This document shows, one piece after another, positions 1-7,239 of a DNA stretch of 39,556 nt. The notes beneath the pieces are model-generated. The model had not been told where the DNA came from. It searched no databases and was given only the letters and a program-made list of their open reading frames with translations. Source of the DNA: an uncultured Oscillospiraceae bacterium (GTDB taxonomy: Bacteria; Bacillota; Clostridia; Oscillospirales; Oscillospiraceae); contig CAJFNY010000056.1 in the NCBI GenBank assembly GCA_904395865.1, positions 1-39,556 on the forward strand, given 5' to 3'. The first letter of the stretch is position 1; each line of letters opens with the position of its first letter. The position numbers and the translations under genes are program-made.

Positions 1-396
1 ATGATGCCCTACATCACCGCCTTTTTCATGCCCCGGACCAGGGGGGACCGGCCCGATGTGATTCCCGACGGCTGTGTGAACTTCGCCTTCCTGGGCCAGT
101 TCGCCGACACCCCGCGGGACACCGTGTTCACCACCGAGTACTCCGTGCGCACCGCCATGGAGGCCGTTTACGGCCTTCTGGGTGTGGAGCGGGGCGTGCC
201 CGAAGTGTGGGGCAGCGTGTACGACATCCGGGAGCTGCTGCGAAGCACCGTCTGCCTGATGGACGGCAGGTCCCCGCTGGAGGTCCCCCTGCCCGGTCCT
301 CTGGAGCTGCTGAAGAAGCCTCTGCTGAAGGCGGTCCGGGGTACCGTCATCGAGAAGGTCCTGCGGGATCAGGACGTGCTCCGGGACGGCATGTGA
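1..396 (+). CDS. ohyA: Oleate hydratase, C-terminal part (5' end outside window)
   Basis: The last 131 residues of an oleate hydratase are visible, and the open frame runs in from the window edge. These FAD-dependent enzymes add water to the cis-9 double bond of oleate to give 10-hydroxystearate, and in gut bacteria they are thought to detoxify unsaturated fatty acids. The recognisable stretches are MMPYITAFFMPR, VNFAFLGQFADTPRDTVF, TTEYSVRTAMEAVY and GVPEVWGSVYDIRELL, all of which I recall as conserved in the C-terminal half of the family. Full-length members have roughly 590 residues, so about three quarters of the gene is missing here. The residue shown as start is internal. The stop is TGA at 394-396. 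No other gene family matches this combination of motifs. Confidence 0.93.
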   Translation: MMPYITAFFMPRTRGDRPDVIPDGCVNFAFLGQFADTPRDTVFTTEYSVRTAMEAVYGLLGVERGVPEVWGSVYDIRELLRSTVCLMDGRSPLEVPLPGPLELLKKPLLKAVRGTVIEKVLRDQDVLRDGM

Positions 397-524
397 CCGG
401 AGAGCGGCCGCCCGTCCGGCGGCCGCACACGGGAGGAGGCCGGCACACGTTTCATCTGGCCCCGGGTGCCGCTCCCCGGCGCATACCGCGCCCGGCGGAG
501 CGGCACCCGCGCCCCGGTGACGTG

Positions 525-704
525 ATGGAGCTGGGGCTGACCATTCCGCTCCAGCGGTTTCTGAAGGTGAAGCCGTCGGCCCGCGGCACCGAGTCGGACC
601 GGGCGTTCTGCCGGGACCTTCACACCATCGGCCTGTGAGGGCACCGGTGTCTGCTGGCCGTCCACTGTCACAGCCGGTATACCATCGTCCGCTGCGGCGT
701 CACA
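525..704 (+). pseudogene. Broken DUF6933-like fragment with in-frame stop
   Basis: An ATG at 525 opens a frame beginning MELGLTIPLQRFLKVKP that stops at TGA 636-638 after 37 residues. In the same frame after the stop, the translation continues GHRCLLAVHCHSRYTIV. Joined across the stop, the two halves resemble the core of small DUF6933-type proteins (a ...LKVKP...F...LH.I.L.GR..L..V...NRYTIV pattern, from memory). A single CGA-to-TGA change would explain the stop. Similarity ends near 704, well short of the family's usual 150 or so residues, and a terminator begins 20 bases later. I read this as a degraded gene remnant. The family name is uncertain. The alternative is a random open frame, which the resemblance on both sides of the stop argues against. 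Confidence 0.5.
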
Positions 705-724
705 CCCCGACATCAGGACGAACG

Positions 725-778
725 ATCCCCCGACGCCGTGCTCTGCCGTTCCGGCAGTACCGCGTCGGGGGATTTTTT
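725..778 (+). terminator. Intrinsic terminator after the ohyA/pseudogene region
   Basis: The arm ATCCCCCGACGC (725-736) pairs with GCGTCGGGGGAT (762-773). An inner CTGCCG/CGGCAG pair extends the stem, and the hairpin runs into a T tract on the plus strand. The minus-strand side has no T run, so it acts mainly on rightward transcripts. Confidence 0.8.
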
Positions 779-782
779 CGGC

Positions 783-1457
783 TCAGTCGCCCGGATCGTT
801 CCGGCGGGCGATCCTCGCCCGAATTCCCGCCTTTGCCTTCTCCAAATCCGGATCACACAGCAGCGGCAGGACCTCCACCAGGGCCTCCGGCCCCAGATCC
901 CACCACCAGAACTGCAGCAGCAGGCCGGTCAGCTCCTCGTCGAACCGGTTTTTGAGGAACCGCGCCGGATTTCCCCCGTATACCGTGTAGGGCGGGACCG
1001 CTCCGGCGACGACGGAGCAGGCCTCCACGATGGCGCCGTCGCCGATGCTGGCGCCCGGCATTACCACGCACTCCCGCCCAATCCAGACGTCGTTGCCGAC
1101 GACAATGTCCCCTTTCCTCGGCAGCTGGGCCAGGTGGGGCGGAGTGTTCTCCTCCCACGCGCCGCCGAACACGTGGAACGGGTACGTGGTGACGCTGCTG
1201 AGGCGGTGGTTGGCGGGCCCCATGATGAACCTGGTGCCCGAGGCGATGGCGCAGAATTTCCCGATCCGCAGGTGGTCGCCGAACTCCGGGTAGTTGAACA
1301 GCACATTGTTCCGTTCAAAGCCGGCCGGGTCGTCCGGATCGTCGTAGTAGGTGTAGTCGCCAATGGAGATGTTGGGAGCCCTGACCACATTCTTGATGAA
1401 GCACGAGGTCCCGTATTCGTTGGGAAAGATCTGATTCGGATCCGGTATCCGATGCAT
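783..1457 (-). CDS. Vat/CatB-type xenobiotic O-acetyltransferase
   Basis: This is a left-handed beta-helix (hexapeptide repeat) acetyltransferase of the Vat/CatB group. Members use acetyl-CoA to O-acetylate streptogramin A or chloramphenicol, and many chromosomal homologues have unknown substrates. Family features are GDYTYYDDPDD near residue 33, the catalytic-histidine region GPANHRLSSVTTYPFHVFGG (His near residue 84), KGDIVVGNDVWIGRECVVMP, and VYGGNPARFLKNRF with a WWDL tail. The length of 224 residues is normal for Vat enzymes. I chose the second ATG, at 1455-1457: the upstream AGAAAGG directly abuts the first ATG (1464-1466) but sits 9 bases from the second. The product then starts MHRIPDPNQIFP, like Vat proteins. 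It stands alone, 132 bases downstream of the DUF2200 gene on the same strand. Whether it confers resistance cannot be read from the sequence. Confidence 0.85.
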   Translation of the reverse strand: MHRIPDPNQIFPNEYGTSCFIKNVVRAPNISIGDYTYYDDPDDPAGFERNNVLFNYPEFGDHLRIGKFCAIASGTRFIMGPANHRLSSVTTYPFHVFGGAWEENTPPHLAQLPRKGDIVVGNDVWIGRECVVMPGASIGDGAIVEACSVVAGAVPPYTVYGGNPARFLKNRFDEELTGLLLQFWWWDLGPEALVEVLPLLCDPDLEKAKAGIRARIARRNDPGD

Positions 1458-1589
1458 GACAGTCATCCTTTCTATGCTTTATATCACGCCCTTTCTCCGG
1501 CATCCTGCAGTGGCAACCGCCCGCTTTTTCCTCGTCTCCCGCATGGCAGCACACTCCCGTAATGATGGATCCACACGCCCGTCCGGCGT

Positions 1590-1940
1590 TCACGTTCTGA
1601 GGATCTGTTCCAGAGGCTTTCCCCTGGCCAGCTCGTCCACCAGCTTGTCCAAATAGCGGATATCCCGCATCAGCGGGTCCCCGATCTCCTCCACCCGGAC
1701 GCCGCACACCCTGCCGGTGATGCGCACACGGTTCGGGTTCATGGCCGGGGCGCTGCGGAAAAAGTCCCCGTAGCTGATTTCAGACTGCTCCAGCCGGGCG
1801 ATGTCCTCCGGCGAATACCCGGTGAGCCAGGCCGTCACCCGGTCCACCTCCGCCCGGGTACGACCCTTCCTCCCGGCCTTGTCCACCAGCAGGGGATACA
1901 GCCTGGCAAACGGCATCTGTGTCACATCGGTACGCGGCAT
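1590..1940 (-). CDS. DUF2200 family protein
   Basis: A 116-residue cytoplasmic protein matching the DUF2200 family in full length. Recognisable parts are MPFARLYPLLVDKAGRKGRT, WLTGYSPEDI, PNRVRITGRVCGVRVEEIGD and IRYLDKLVDELARGKPLEQIL, close to sequences I recall for this family. The function is unknown. Small, highly charged and predicted soluble, it has no signal peptide or membrane segment. The start ATG is preceded by GGAGAGGAGG at good spacing. It is divergent from the Crp/Fnr gene, with the intergenic region holding promoters for both, and its product shows no link to its neighbours. Confidence 0.88.
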   Translation of the reverse strand: MPRTDVTQMPFARLYPLLVDKAGRKGRTRAEVDRVTAWLTGYSPEDIARLEQSEISYGDFFRSAPAMNPNRVRITGRVCGVRVEEIGDPLMRDIRYLDKLVDELARGKPLEQILRT

Positions 1941-2012
1941 CGGCTTCCTCCTCTCCCGGGCGGACCGCCCGGCGGTGTCCTCCGGCGGCCGCTCGGCCGC
2001 CCGTCAGACGCT

Positions 2013-2042
2013 ATCATACCACAGGTTCCCCCTGTCTGGCAA
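2013..2042 (-). promoter_or_regulatory. Promoter of the DUF2200 gene with overlapping inverted repeat
   Basis: On the minus strand, TTGCCA (2037-2042) and TATGAT (2013-2018) are 18 bases apart. The spacer contains the inverted repeat ACAGG-N5-CCTGT (2021-2035), which could be an operator. The regulator is unknown. Confidence 0.55.
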
Positions 2043-2083
2043 TCCGGTTCGGCCTTCCCGGGCCGGCGCCGCTCCGCATGCGA

Positions 2084-2112
2084 TTGACAGCGGGAGCTCC
2101 GTCCACTATACT
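2084..2112 (+). promoter_or_regulatory. Sigma-70-type promoter of the Crp/Fnr gene
   Basis: TTGACA (2084-2089) and TATACT (2107-2112) are separated by exactly 17 bases. AAGGAGG (2125-2131) then lies 8 bases before the ATG at 2140, giving a very short leader. Confidence 0.8.
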
Positions 2113-2139
2113 GAGAGCACAGCCAAGGAGGGACACGGG

Positions 2140-2793
2140 ATGTTTCAGGAATACTTCCCCATCTGGGATACGCTCCGCGCCGACCAGCAGGCGCGGCTTC
2201 TCCATGCCCTGAGCTTCCGGACCGTCCGGAAGGGCACGGTGCTCCACGGCGGAAGCGCGGACTGCACGGGGCTCCTTCTGGTGAAGGCCGGTCAGCTGCG
2301 GGCGTACATTCTCTCCGACGAGGGCCGGGAGATCACGATCTACCGCCTGTTCGACCGGGACGTGTGCCTGTTCTCGGCCTCCTGCATCCTGCGCTCCATC
2401 CAGTTCGATGTGACCATCGAGGCGGAGAAGGACACGGCGCTCTGGGTCATTCCCCCGGACGTCTACCACGACATCATGGCGGAGTCCGCCTCCGTGGCCA
2501 ACTATACGAATGAGCTCATGGCCAGCCGGTTCTCGGAGGTCATGTGGCTCATGGAGCAGGTCATGTGGAAGCGGCTGGACCAGCGGGTCGCCGCCTTTCT
2601 GCTGGAGGAGGCGGCCATTGAGGGAACCGGCCAGCTGAAGCTCACCCACGAGGCCATCGCCAACCACCTGGGCACCCACCGGGAGGTGATCACCCGGATG
2701 CTGCGCTACTTCCAGAGCGAGGGCATTGTGAAGCTGTCCCGCGGCATGGTGACAATCCTGGATCAGACGAAGCTGGAACGGCTGCGGGCATAG
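2140..2793 (+). CDS. Crp/Fnr family transcriptional regulator
   Basis: A 217-residue regulator with an N-terminal cyclic-nucleotide-type beta-barrel (about residues 15-125), a dimerisation helix and a C-terminal winged helix. The helix-turn-helix is visible as LTHEAIANHLGTHREVITRM near residues 165-190, followed by LRYFQSEGIVKLSRG. It lacks the N-terminal cysteine cluster of Fnr, so oxygen sensing through an Fe-S cluster is unlikely. Its cysteines (in ADCTGLL and DVCLFSASC) lie inside the barrel. The start ATG follows AAGGAGG by 8 bases. The gene is convergent with the ferredoxin/membrane Fe-S pair. In Clostridia such regulators often sit next to redox genes, so control of that pair is a fair guess but only an inference. 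The effector is unknown. Confidence 0.9.
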   Translation: MFQEYFPIWDTLRADQQARLLHALSFRTVRKGTVLHGGSADCTGLLLVKAGQLRAYILSDEGREITIYRLFDRDVCLFSASCILRSIQFDVTIEAEKDTALWVIPPDVYHDIMAESASVANYTNELMASRFSEVMWLMEQVMWKRLDQRVAAFLLEEAAIEGTGQLKLTHEAIANHLGTHREVITRMLRYFQSEGIVKLSRGMVTILDQTKLERLRA

Positions 2794-2808
2794 CAGCCGT
2801 TCCAGCTT
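2770..2808. terminator. Perfect 16-bp inverted repeat between convergent genes
   Basis: AAGCTGGAACGGCTGC (2770-2785) pairs perfectly with its complement at 2793-2808 around a 7-base loop. The left arm lies inside the last codons of the Crp/Fnr gene and the right arm starts on its stop codon. There is no clear T tract on either side. I read it as a bidirectional transcription stop or mRNA-protecting structure. Confidence 0.6.
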
Positions 2809-2815
2809 CTGCGCT

Positions 2816-3394
2816 TCAAGGCGTGCCGCCGTTTTTCGCCCTGCAGATCAGCTGCGTCATCGTGCCCATGGGGCAGTAGATGCACCAGCTCCGGGGCTTG
2901 AACAGCACCATGGTGACGAGGCCCAGGACGGTGGAGGTGAGCATGACGCTGTAAAACCCGAAGGCGAACTGGGCCACGCCGGGGTGGAACACGGTGCCGT
3001 GGTACGCCCAGTTCCAGGGCAGCCGGAACGTCCACAGCAGCGTGACGGCCTGCCGAAGCTCCTGCGCCCCGGCAAACACCAGGTACGTGCTCCACAGCAT
3101 CAGGAAGAACATGGCGAAAAAGAAGATGAGGAAGCCGTACCGGAACGCCCGGCTCCGCATCCAGCCGGGGATATCCTTCTTCCGGGACAGCCCGAAGCGG
3201 CCGCCCAGCAGCCCGAAGAGCTGCCCCCGGCCGCAGTAGCGGTTGCAGTAGCCCTTCGTCCCCCGGGCCACGGCGATGACGAGCGGGATCACGAAGCAGA
3301 GCAGCCCCAGCCACGCGAACAGGATGTTGAAAAAGCCCAGCACCAGGTACAGCAGCGACGCGATCCAGAGGTAGTCGTACCAGCGCTTCTTCAT
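2816..3394 (-). CDS. Membrane 4Fe-4S binding protein (NapH/CcoG-like)
   Basis: A 192-residue integral membrane protein with about four hydrophobic segments: near residues 9-42 (probably two), 87-108 and 145-165. It carries two short cysteine motifs, GYCNRYCGRGQ near residue 50 and SWCIYCPMGT near residue 170. The CxxxC and CxxCPxG pattern is that of polyferredoxin-type membrane proteins that pass electrons between the quinone pool or a ferredoxin and other partners (PF12801-like). The start overlaps the upstream ferredoxin stop by 4 bases (ATGA), so the two are translationally coupled and probably work together in electron transfer. The partner oxidoreductase is not in the window. Confidence 0.85.
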   Translation of the reverse strand: MKKRWYDYLWIASLLYLVLGFFNILFAWLGLLCFVIPLVIAVARGTKGYCNRYCGRGQLFGLLGGRFGLSRKKDIPGWMRSRAFRYGFLIFFFAMFFLMLWSTYLVFAGAQELRQAVTLLWTFRLPWNWAYHGTVFHPGVAQFAFGFYSVMLTSTVLGLVTMVLFKPRSWCIYCPMGTMTQLICRAKNGGTP

Positions 3395-3606
3395 GGCGCC
3401 GCCTCCCGGATCTCAATCACGCTGGCCGGGCACTCCCGGGCGCACTTGCCGCATCCCACACATTTCTCCGGCCTGACCTGCGCCGCAATCCCCCGGACGA
3501 CCGCGATGGCCTGCAGCGGGCAGACCTTCACACAGCAGCCGCAGGCCACGCAGGCCGCCTGATCCACGACGGCCCTGCGCCGCCGTTTTTTCACTTCTGA
3601 AATCAT
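3391..3606 (-). CDS. Small 2x[4Fe-4S] ferredoxin
   Basis: A 71-residue dicluster ferredoxin. Cluster one uses C19, C22, C25 and C29 in ACVACGCCVKVCP, with an extra cysteine at 24. Cluster two uses C49, C52, C55 and C59 in CVGCGKCARECP. It is soluble, with a basic N-terminal tail (VKKRRRR). The open frame continues upstream, but the ATG at 3604-3606 has GGGGAGG at good spacing and gives a normal ferredoxin length, so longer versions are rejected. It is the first gene of a two-gene operon with the membrane 4Fe-4S protein and is its likely electron partner. Confidence 0.9.
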   Translation of the reverse strand: MISEVKKRRRRAVVDQAACVACGCCVKVCPLQAIAVVRGIAAQVRPEKCVGCGKCARECPASVIEIREAAP

Positions 3607-3634
3607 ACGATGCCTCCCCGGTCTTGGTGTACCC

Positions 3635-3675
3635 ATCGTACCACAGGCCCGCGCATCGTACCGTGATGAAGTCAC
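3635..3675 (-). promoter_or_regulatory. Candidate control region of the ferredoxin operon
   Basis: This stretch upstream of the ferredoxin holds two copies of ATCGTACC (3635-3642 and 3655-3662), exactly 20 bases apart, or about two helical turns. Next to them is a GTGA-N5-TCAC inverted repeat (3663-3675). On the minus strand each direct repeat contains TACGAT, which could serve as a -10. The inverted repeat resembles a Crp/Fnr-type half-site arrangement, which is notable with a Crp/Fnr gene next door, but no clean -35/-10 pair fits. Confidence 0.4.
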
Positions 3676-3700
3676 AAAGGATCCGCAGGCGGAATCGCGC

Positions 3701-3732
3701 AAAAAAAGCACCCGTCTCCGGGTGCTTTTTTT
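3701..3732 (-). terminator. Terminator of the exporter/SLH operon
   Basis: GCACCC pairs with GGGTGC around a short loop. It is flanked by seven A on one side and seven T on the other, so it can stop transcription in both directions. It lies 28 bases past the SLH gene stop. Confidence 0.9.
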
Positions 3733-3759
3733 GCGTGGTATGCAGGACCCTGCGGCGGC

Positions 3760-6009
3760 TCACTCCGCCACGACGATGCGGACCTTGCCGCCGTCCTCCG
3801 CCGGGCGGTCGTAGTAGACGGTCAGATCGTCCGAGAACGCGCGGGCCTCATCCAGGCTGTCAAACCAGGTGCCGGTCCTGCGGTTGTAGCACTGGACGTC
3901 CTCGGAGACGACCATCTCCTGGGAGCGCACCAGCACGTACGTGACGCCGTCGCGGGTGGTGAAGTCGCTGCGGCGGATGCCCTCCTGCTCGATGAGGCTG
4001 ACGCTGGCCACCACCTTGTCCATACCCAAGCTGCCACCGTCACCGGCCACCAGGCCTGCCATACGATTTTTGGGCAGGGACATATTGCTGATCAGTCGGA
4101 TAGGCGTAGATGAGTGATCCTTGTTGCGTAGCTCCACAGTACGATTTTCATACGCCATCGTGGTTCCCTGGCCGCCCGGCTGCGGCTCACCCTGCCGGAT
4201 GATACCATACGTGTACATGTCGCCGGTCACGTCGTTGAGGATCATCAGGTCCACACGGCCCTTGGCATCCCTGCGGGCGTAGGTGATCTGGCTGGCCGGC
4301 ACCGTCTCCACCAGCAGGTCGTCCCAGCTGATTTCCCGCATGACGGCGCCGTCGCCGGCCTGCTCGAAGATCCGGCAGCTGCCGTTGACCGCCGTGTCGC
4401 CGACGGTCCGCTCAGCCACGTTCAGCGTGCCCCGGCCGCCGCTTCCGGAGACGCGGCTGAGGCTGACCTTGTTGGCGCCGCTGGAGCTGACGCGCACCAA
4501 GTGGCCCTTGTCGAAGTCGCTGTCGCTGCCGGAGACCTGAATGCCGTTGAGCAGCATCACGCCGTTGTCGTTGACGACGCCCAGGTTGTCTGCCCGGCAG
4601 TCCTGCGTGGACACGGCGCCGGCCACCTGGCCGTCCGACGTCAGCAGCAGAGTGAAGGTGTCGCCCAGGTCGAACTTCGCCAGGTCGTCGATGGCCATGG
4701 GCATCACCGGCAGCTCCGCGCCCATGACCGTGACGGTCTGGGGGCTCTGCAGGTTGGGGGAGACGTCGTCGTACCGGCCGGTGATCTTCGCGCTGGAGAC
4801 CGACAGGATGCGGGAGACCGGGTCGTACGTGCCCACGTCGTAGAGTGCGATGTCACTGACGGTGGCGGGGCTGCCGTCCCGGTAAACGGTGTAGTCGGAG
4901 GCCCCCTCCACCAGTGCGGCGAACGGATTGCCGCTGGAGGTGCGGGCCACCATGGCCGTATCGGCGGAAACGGTGCTCCGGTACAGGCCCTCCACCTGCC
5001 CGCCCTCCGAGAAGTAGAGCGTCACCTGGGCGCCGCAGCGCAGCTCCATCCACGTGTCCTTGTACGTGCTGCTGGCCGTGGTGGTGTACGTGGGCGTCGA
5101 GTCGGTCAGGGTATAGCGGTTGCCGCTCCGGTCGGTCAGATACGCGGCCTGGGCCGTGTCCACCACGACCGTCTCCTGCCGTCCGGTGGGCAGGAAGGCG
5201 CGGGCGCGGCCGCCGGAATCCTTGACGAGGACGCCGCGGCTGCCCACCAGCTCCGGCGGGACGATGCCGGTGACGGTCTTGTAGACGCCGTCGGAGGTGC
5301 CCATGGCGCCGGTGGTGCCGTCCTCGGCCTCGGCGTTGGCGTTCGTCAGGACGACGCCGGTCTCCGGCGTGCCCAGCTGATTGTAGTACGGCGAGCCGCT
5401 CTTCTGGTCCGCCAGCAGCAGCGCGTTGAACAGGTGCGCCGCCTGGGCACGGGTCAGGGACTGGTTGGCGCTGAGGTTCATGCCGCTGGTCAGGCCGATG
5501 TTGGCGGCCAGCTCCAGGTAGCCGTTGGGCCAGTTCATGCCGGCGTCCAGGTCGGAATAGCCGAGCATCCGCAGAAGGATCGTCACGGCCTCGGCGTAGG
5601 TGATGTTCCGGTCGGGCCGGAACGTGCCGTCGCCCATGCCGCGGATCAGCTGAGTGGCGCCGGTGCCGTCCTCACTGCCGCCGATGGTGACGGAGACGGC
5701 CAGATTGATGTACCCCCGCGCCCAGTGGTTCGACAGCACGTCGGGGAAGATGGTCCGGTTGCGGTAGAGGGGTTCCTCATCACCGCGCCCCAGGACGATG
5801 ACGGCCATCTTGCAGAACTGGGCGCGTGTCAGCGGCCCATTGGGGGAGAAGGTGGTGGCAGAGGTGCCGTTGATGACACCCATCATCTGCAGCACGGCCA
5901 CCTCCCGGGCCGTTTCGCTGTCCGTGACGTCCTGGAAGGCCGCGCCGGCAGGCAGGGCCAGGCTCAGCAGGATCGTCACCGCCAACAGCAGCGATGCAAG
6001 TTTCTTCAT
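3760..6009 (-). CDS. S-layer homology (SLH) domain protein, 749 residues
   Basis: A secreted cell-wall-bound protein. A signal peptide covers about residues 1-24 (KK, hydrophobic core, LPAGAA). Three SLH domains follow over about residues 25-205: FQDVTDSETAREVAVLQMMG with LTRAQFCKMAV, then FPDVLSNHWARGYINLAV with ITYAEAVTILLRMLG, then the segment ending LTRAQAAHLFNALLL. SLH domains bind pyruvylated secondary cell-wall polymers. The remaining 540 or so residues are beta-rich and rich in Ser, Thr, Gly and Asp, without a domain I recognise. It is the last gene of the operon, only 12 bases after the permease stop and without its own promoter. It may therefore be an envelope partner, scaffold or cargo of the exporter. 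It is not a typical dominant S-layer gene, because those usually have their own strong promoter. Confidence 0.92.
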   Translation of the reverse strand: MKKLASLLLAVTILLSLALPAGAAFQDVTDSETAREVAVLQMMGVINGTSATTFSPNGPLTRAQFCKMAVIVLGRGDEEPLYRNRTIFPDVLSNHWARGYINLAVSVTIGGSEDGTGATQLIRGMGDGTFRPDRNITYAEAVTILLRMLGYSDLDAGMNWPNGYLELAANIGLTSGMNLSANQSLTRAQAAHLFNALLLADQKSGSPYYNQLGTPETGVVLTNANAEAEDGTTGAMGTSDGVYKTVTGIVPPELVGSRGVLVKDSGGRARAFLPTGRQETVVVDTAQAAYLTDRSGNRYTLTDSTPTYTTTASSTYKDTWMELRCGAQVTLYFSEGGQVEGLYRSTVSADTAMVARTSSGNPFAALVEGASDYTVYRDGSPATVSDIALYDVGTYDPVSRILSVSSAKITGRYDDVSPNLQSPQTVTVMGAELPVMPMAIDDLAKFDLGDTFTLLLTSDGQVAGAVSTQDCRADNLGVVNDNGVMLLNGIQVSGSDSDFDKGHLVRVSSSGANKVSLSRVSGSGGRGTLNVAERTVGDTAVNGSCRIFEQAGDGAVMREISWDDLLVETVPASQITYARRDAKGRVDLMILNDVTGDMYTYGIIRQGEPQPGGQGTTMAYENRTVELRNKDHSSTPIRLISNMSLPKNRMAGLVAGDGGSLGMDKVVASVSLIEQEGIRRSDFTTRDGVTYVLVRSQEMVVSEDVQCYNRRTGTWFDSLDEARAFSDDLTVYYDRPAEDGGKVRIVVAE

Positions 6010-6021
6010 GGTATCACTCCT

Positions 6022-7239
6022 TTAATCTGCTCGCAGGGCTTCCACCGGCTGCAGGCCGGAGGCCTTGATGGCCGGATACAGTCCGAAACCGACGCCCAGC
6101 AGCGCTGAAAAGACGAGCGCACCCGCCGTCAGGCCGGCGCTGGGCAGCAGGACCTCCTCCATCTGCAGCAGCAGCTTTCCTGCGATCACGGTCCCCAGAT
6201 ACCCCAGGACGACGCCGAACACGCCGCCCATGCCGCACAGGACCGACGCTTCGATCAGGAACTGGACGATGATGGACCGGCGGGAGCCGCCGATGGCCTT
6301 GCGGATGCCGATCTCCCGGGTCCGCTCGGTAACGGTGACGAGCATGATGTTCATAATGCCGATGCCGCCCACCAGCAGCGAGATGCCCGCGATGCCGCCG
6401 AGGATCATGCTCTGCAGGCGGTTGGCGTCCTGGCTCTCCTCCTGCCACGTCTGCTGCGTCGTGACCGAGTAGTCGCCGGTGCCCATGGGCACCAGGCCGG
6501 CCACGTACGAGCCGATGCGGGTGATGGCCTCGTTGAGCGTGTCGGGGCTGGTGGCCTTGGCCACGAAGTTGCTGGGCGGACCGTACGTCTCCAGGTAGCG
6601 GCTGCAGGTGTACGGCACCACGGCCACGTAGTTCATATAGTCGTAGCTCCAGCTGTAGCTGCCGCCCTCGCCCACGGAGGCGTACGTGCCGATGACCTCA
6701 TACCGCTGGCCGCCGATGGTGATCTGCTGGCCCACGGGGTCCTGGGCCTGGAACAGGTACTCCTTGAGCTTGCTGCCCAGGACGACGACCTTGTTGTACC
6801 GCTGGCAGTCCAGGTACGAGATGTCCCGGCCGCTGTCCAGCGTGTAGTTGTTGCAGACGGCGAAGTCCTGGTTGCCCAGGTAGACCTGCGGATTGCCGAA
6901 GTCCTGGTTGTTCTCGGTGTTGGCCGTGCGGTAGCGGACCGTGGTGTACGCGGTTCCCGCCGGCGTAAAGCCCTCCACCAGATCCGGGATGGTCATGCAG
7001 TAGCGCATGATGTCCTCGGTCAGGTCCACCTGGTTGTAACGGTAGGCGTAGATGTCGATCTTGTTGGTGCCCAGGGACTTGTAGTACTCCTCCATCTCCT
7101 GGTTGCCGCCCTGGACGATGCTGACCAGGATCATGACCGCCGCCACGCCGATGATGATGCCCAGCATCGTCAGGAACGACCGGACCTTGTTGGCGGTCAC
7201 GGACTGCATGGACATTTTGAAAGCCTGCTTCAGATTCAC
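6022..7239 (-). CDS. MacB-type ABC transporter permease
   Basis: A 405-residue permease of the MacB/FtsX superfamily. The first membrane helix lies near residues 18-42 (MLGIIIGVAAVMILVSIV). A large extracytoplasmic domain (about 45-275) follows, then three C-terminal helices starting at ILGGIAGISLLVGGIGIMNI, with the family motif TERTREIGIRKAIGGSRR just after. Such permeases do not form a classical channel; they couple ATP hydrolysis to movements outside the membrane. I chose a GTG start at 7237-7239 with GAGGAGG 7 bases upstream. It overlaps the ATPase stop by 4 bases (GTGA), so the pair is translationally coupled. The frame stays open for over 1 kb upstream, but that part is a shadow of the ATPase. 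Substrate is unknown. Confidence 0.9.
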   Translation of the reverse strand: MNLKQAFKMSMQSVTANKVRSFLTMLGIIIGVAAVMILVSIVQGGNQEMEEYYKSLGTNKIDIYAYRYNQVDLTEDIMRYCMTIPDLVEGFTPAGTAYTTVRYRTANTENNQDFGNPQVYLGNQDFAVCNNYTLDSGRDISYLDCQRYNKVVVLGSKLKEYLFQAQDPVGQQITIGGQRYEVIGTYASVGEGGSYSWSYDYMNYVAVVPYTCSRYLETYGPPSNFVAKATSPDTLNEAITRIGSYVAGLVPMGTGDYSVTTQQTWQEESQDANRLQSMILGGIAGISLLVGGIGIMNIMLVTVTERTREIGIRKAIGGSRRSIIVQFLIEASVLCGMGGVFGVVLGYLGTVIAGKLLLQMEEVLLPSAGLTAGALVFSALLGVGFGLYPAIKASGLQPVEALRAD

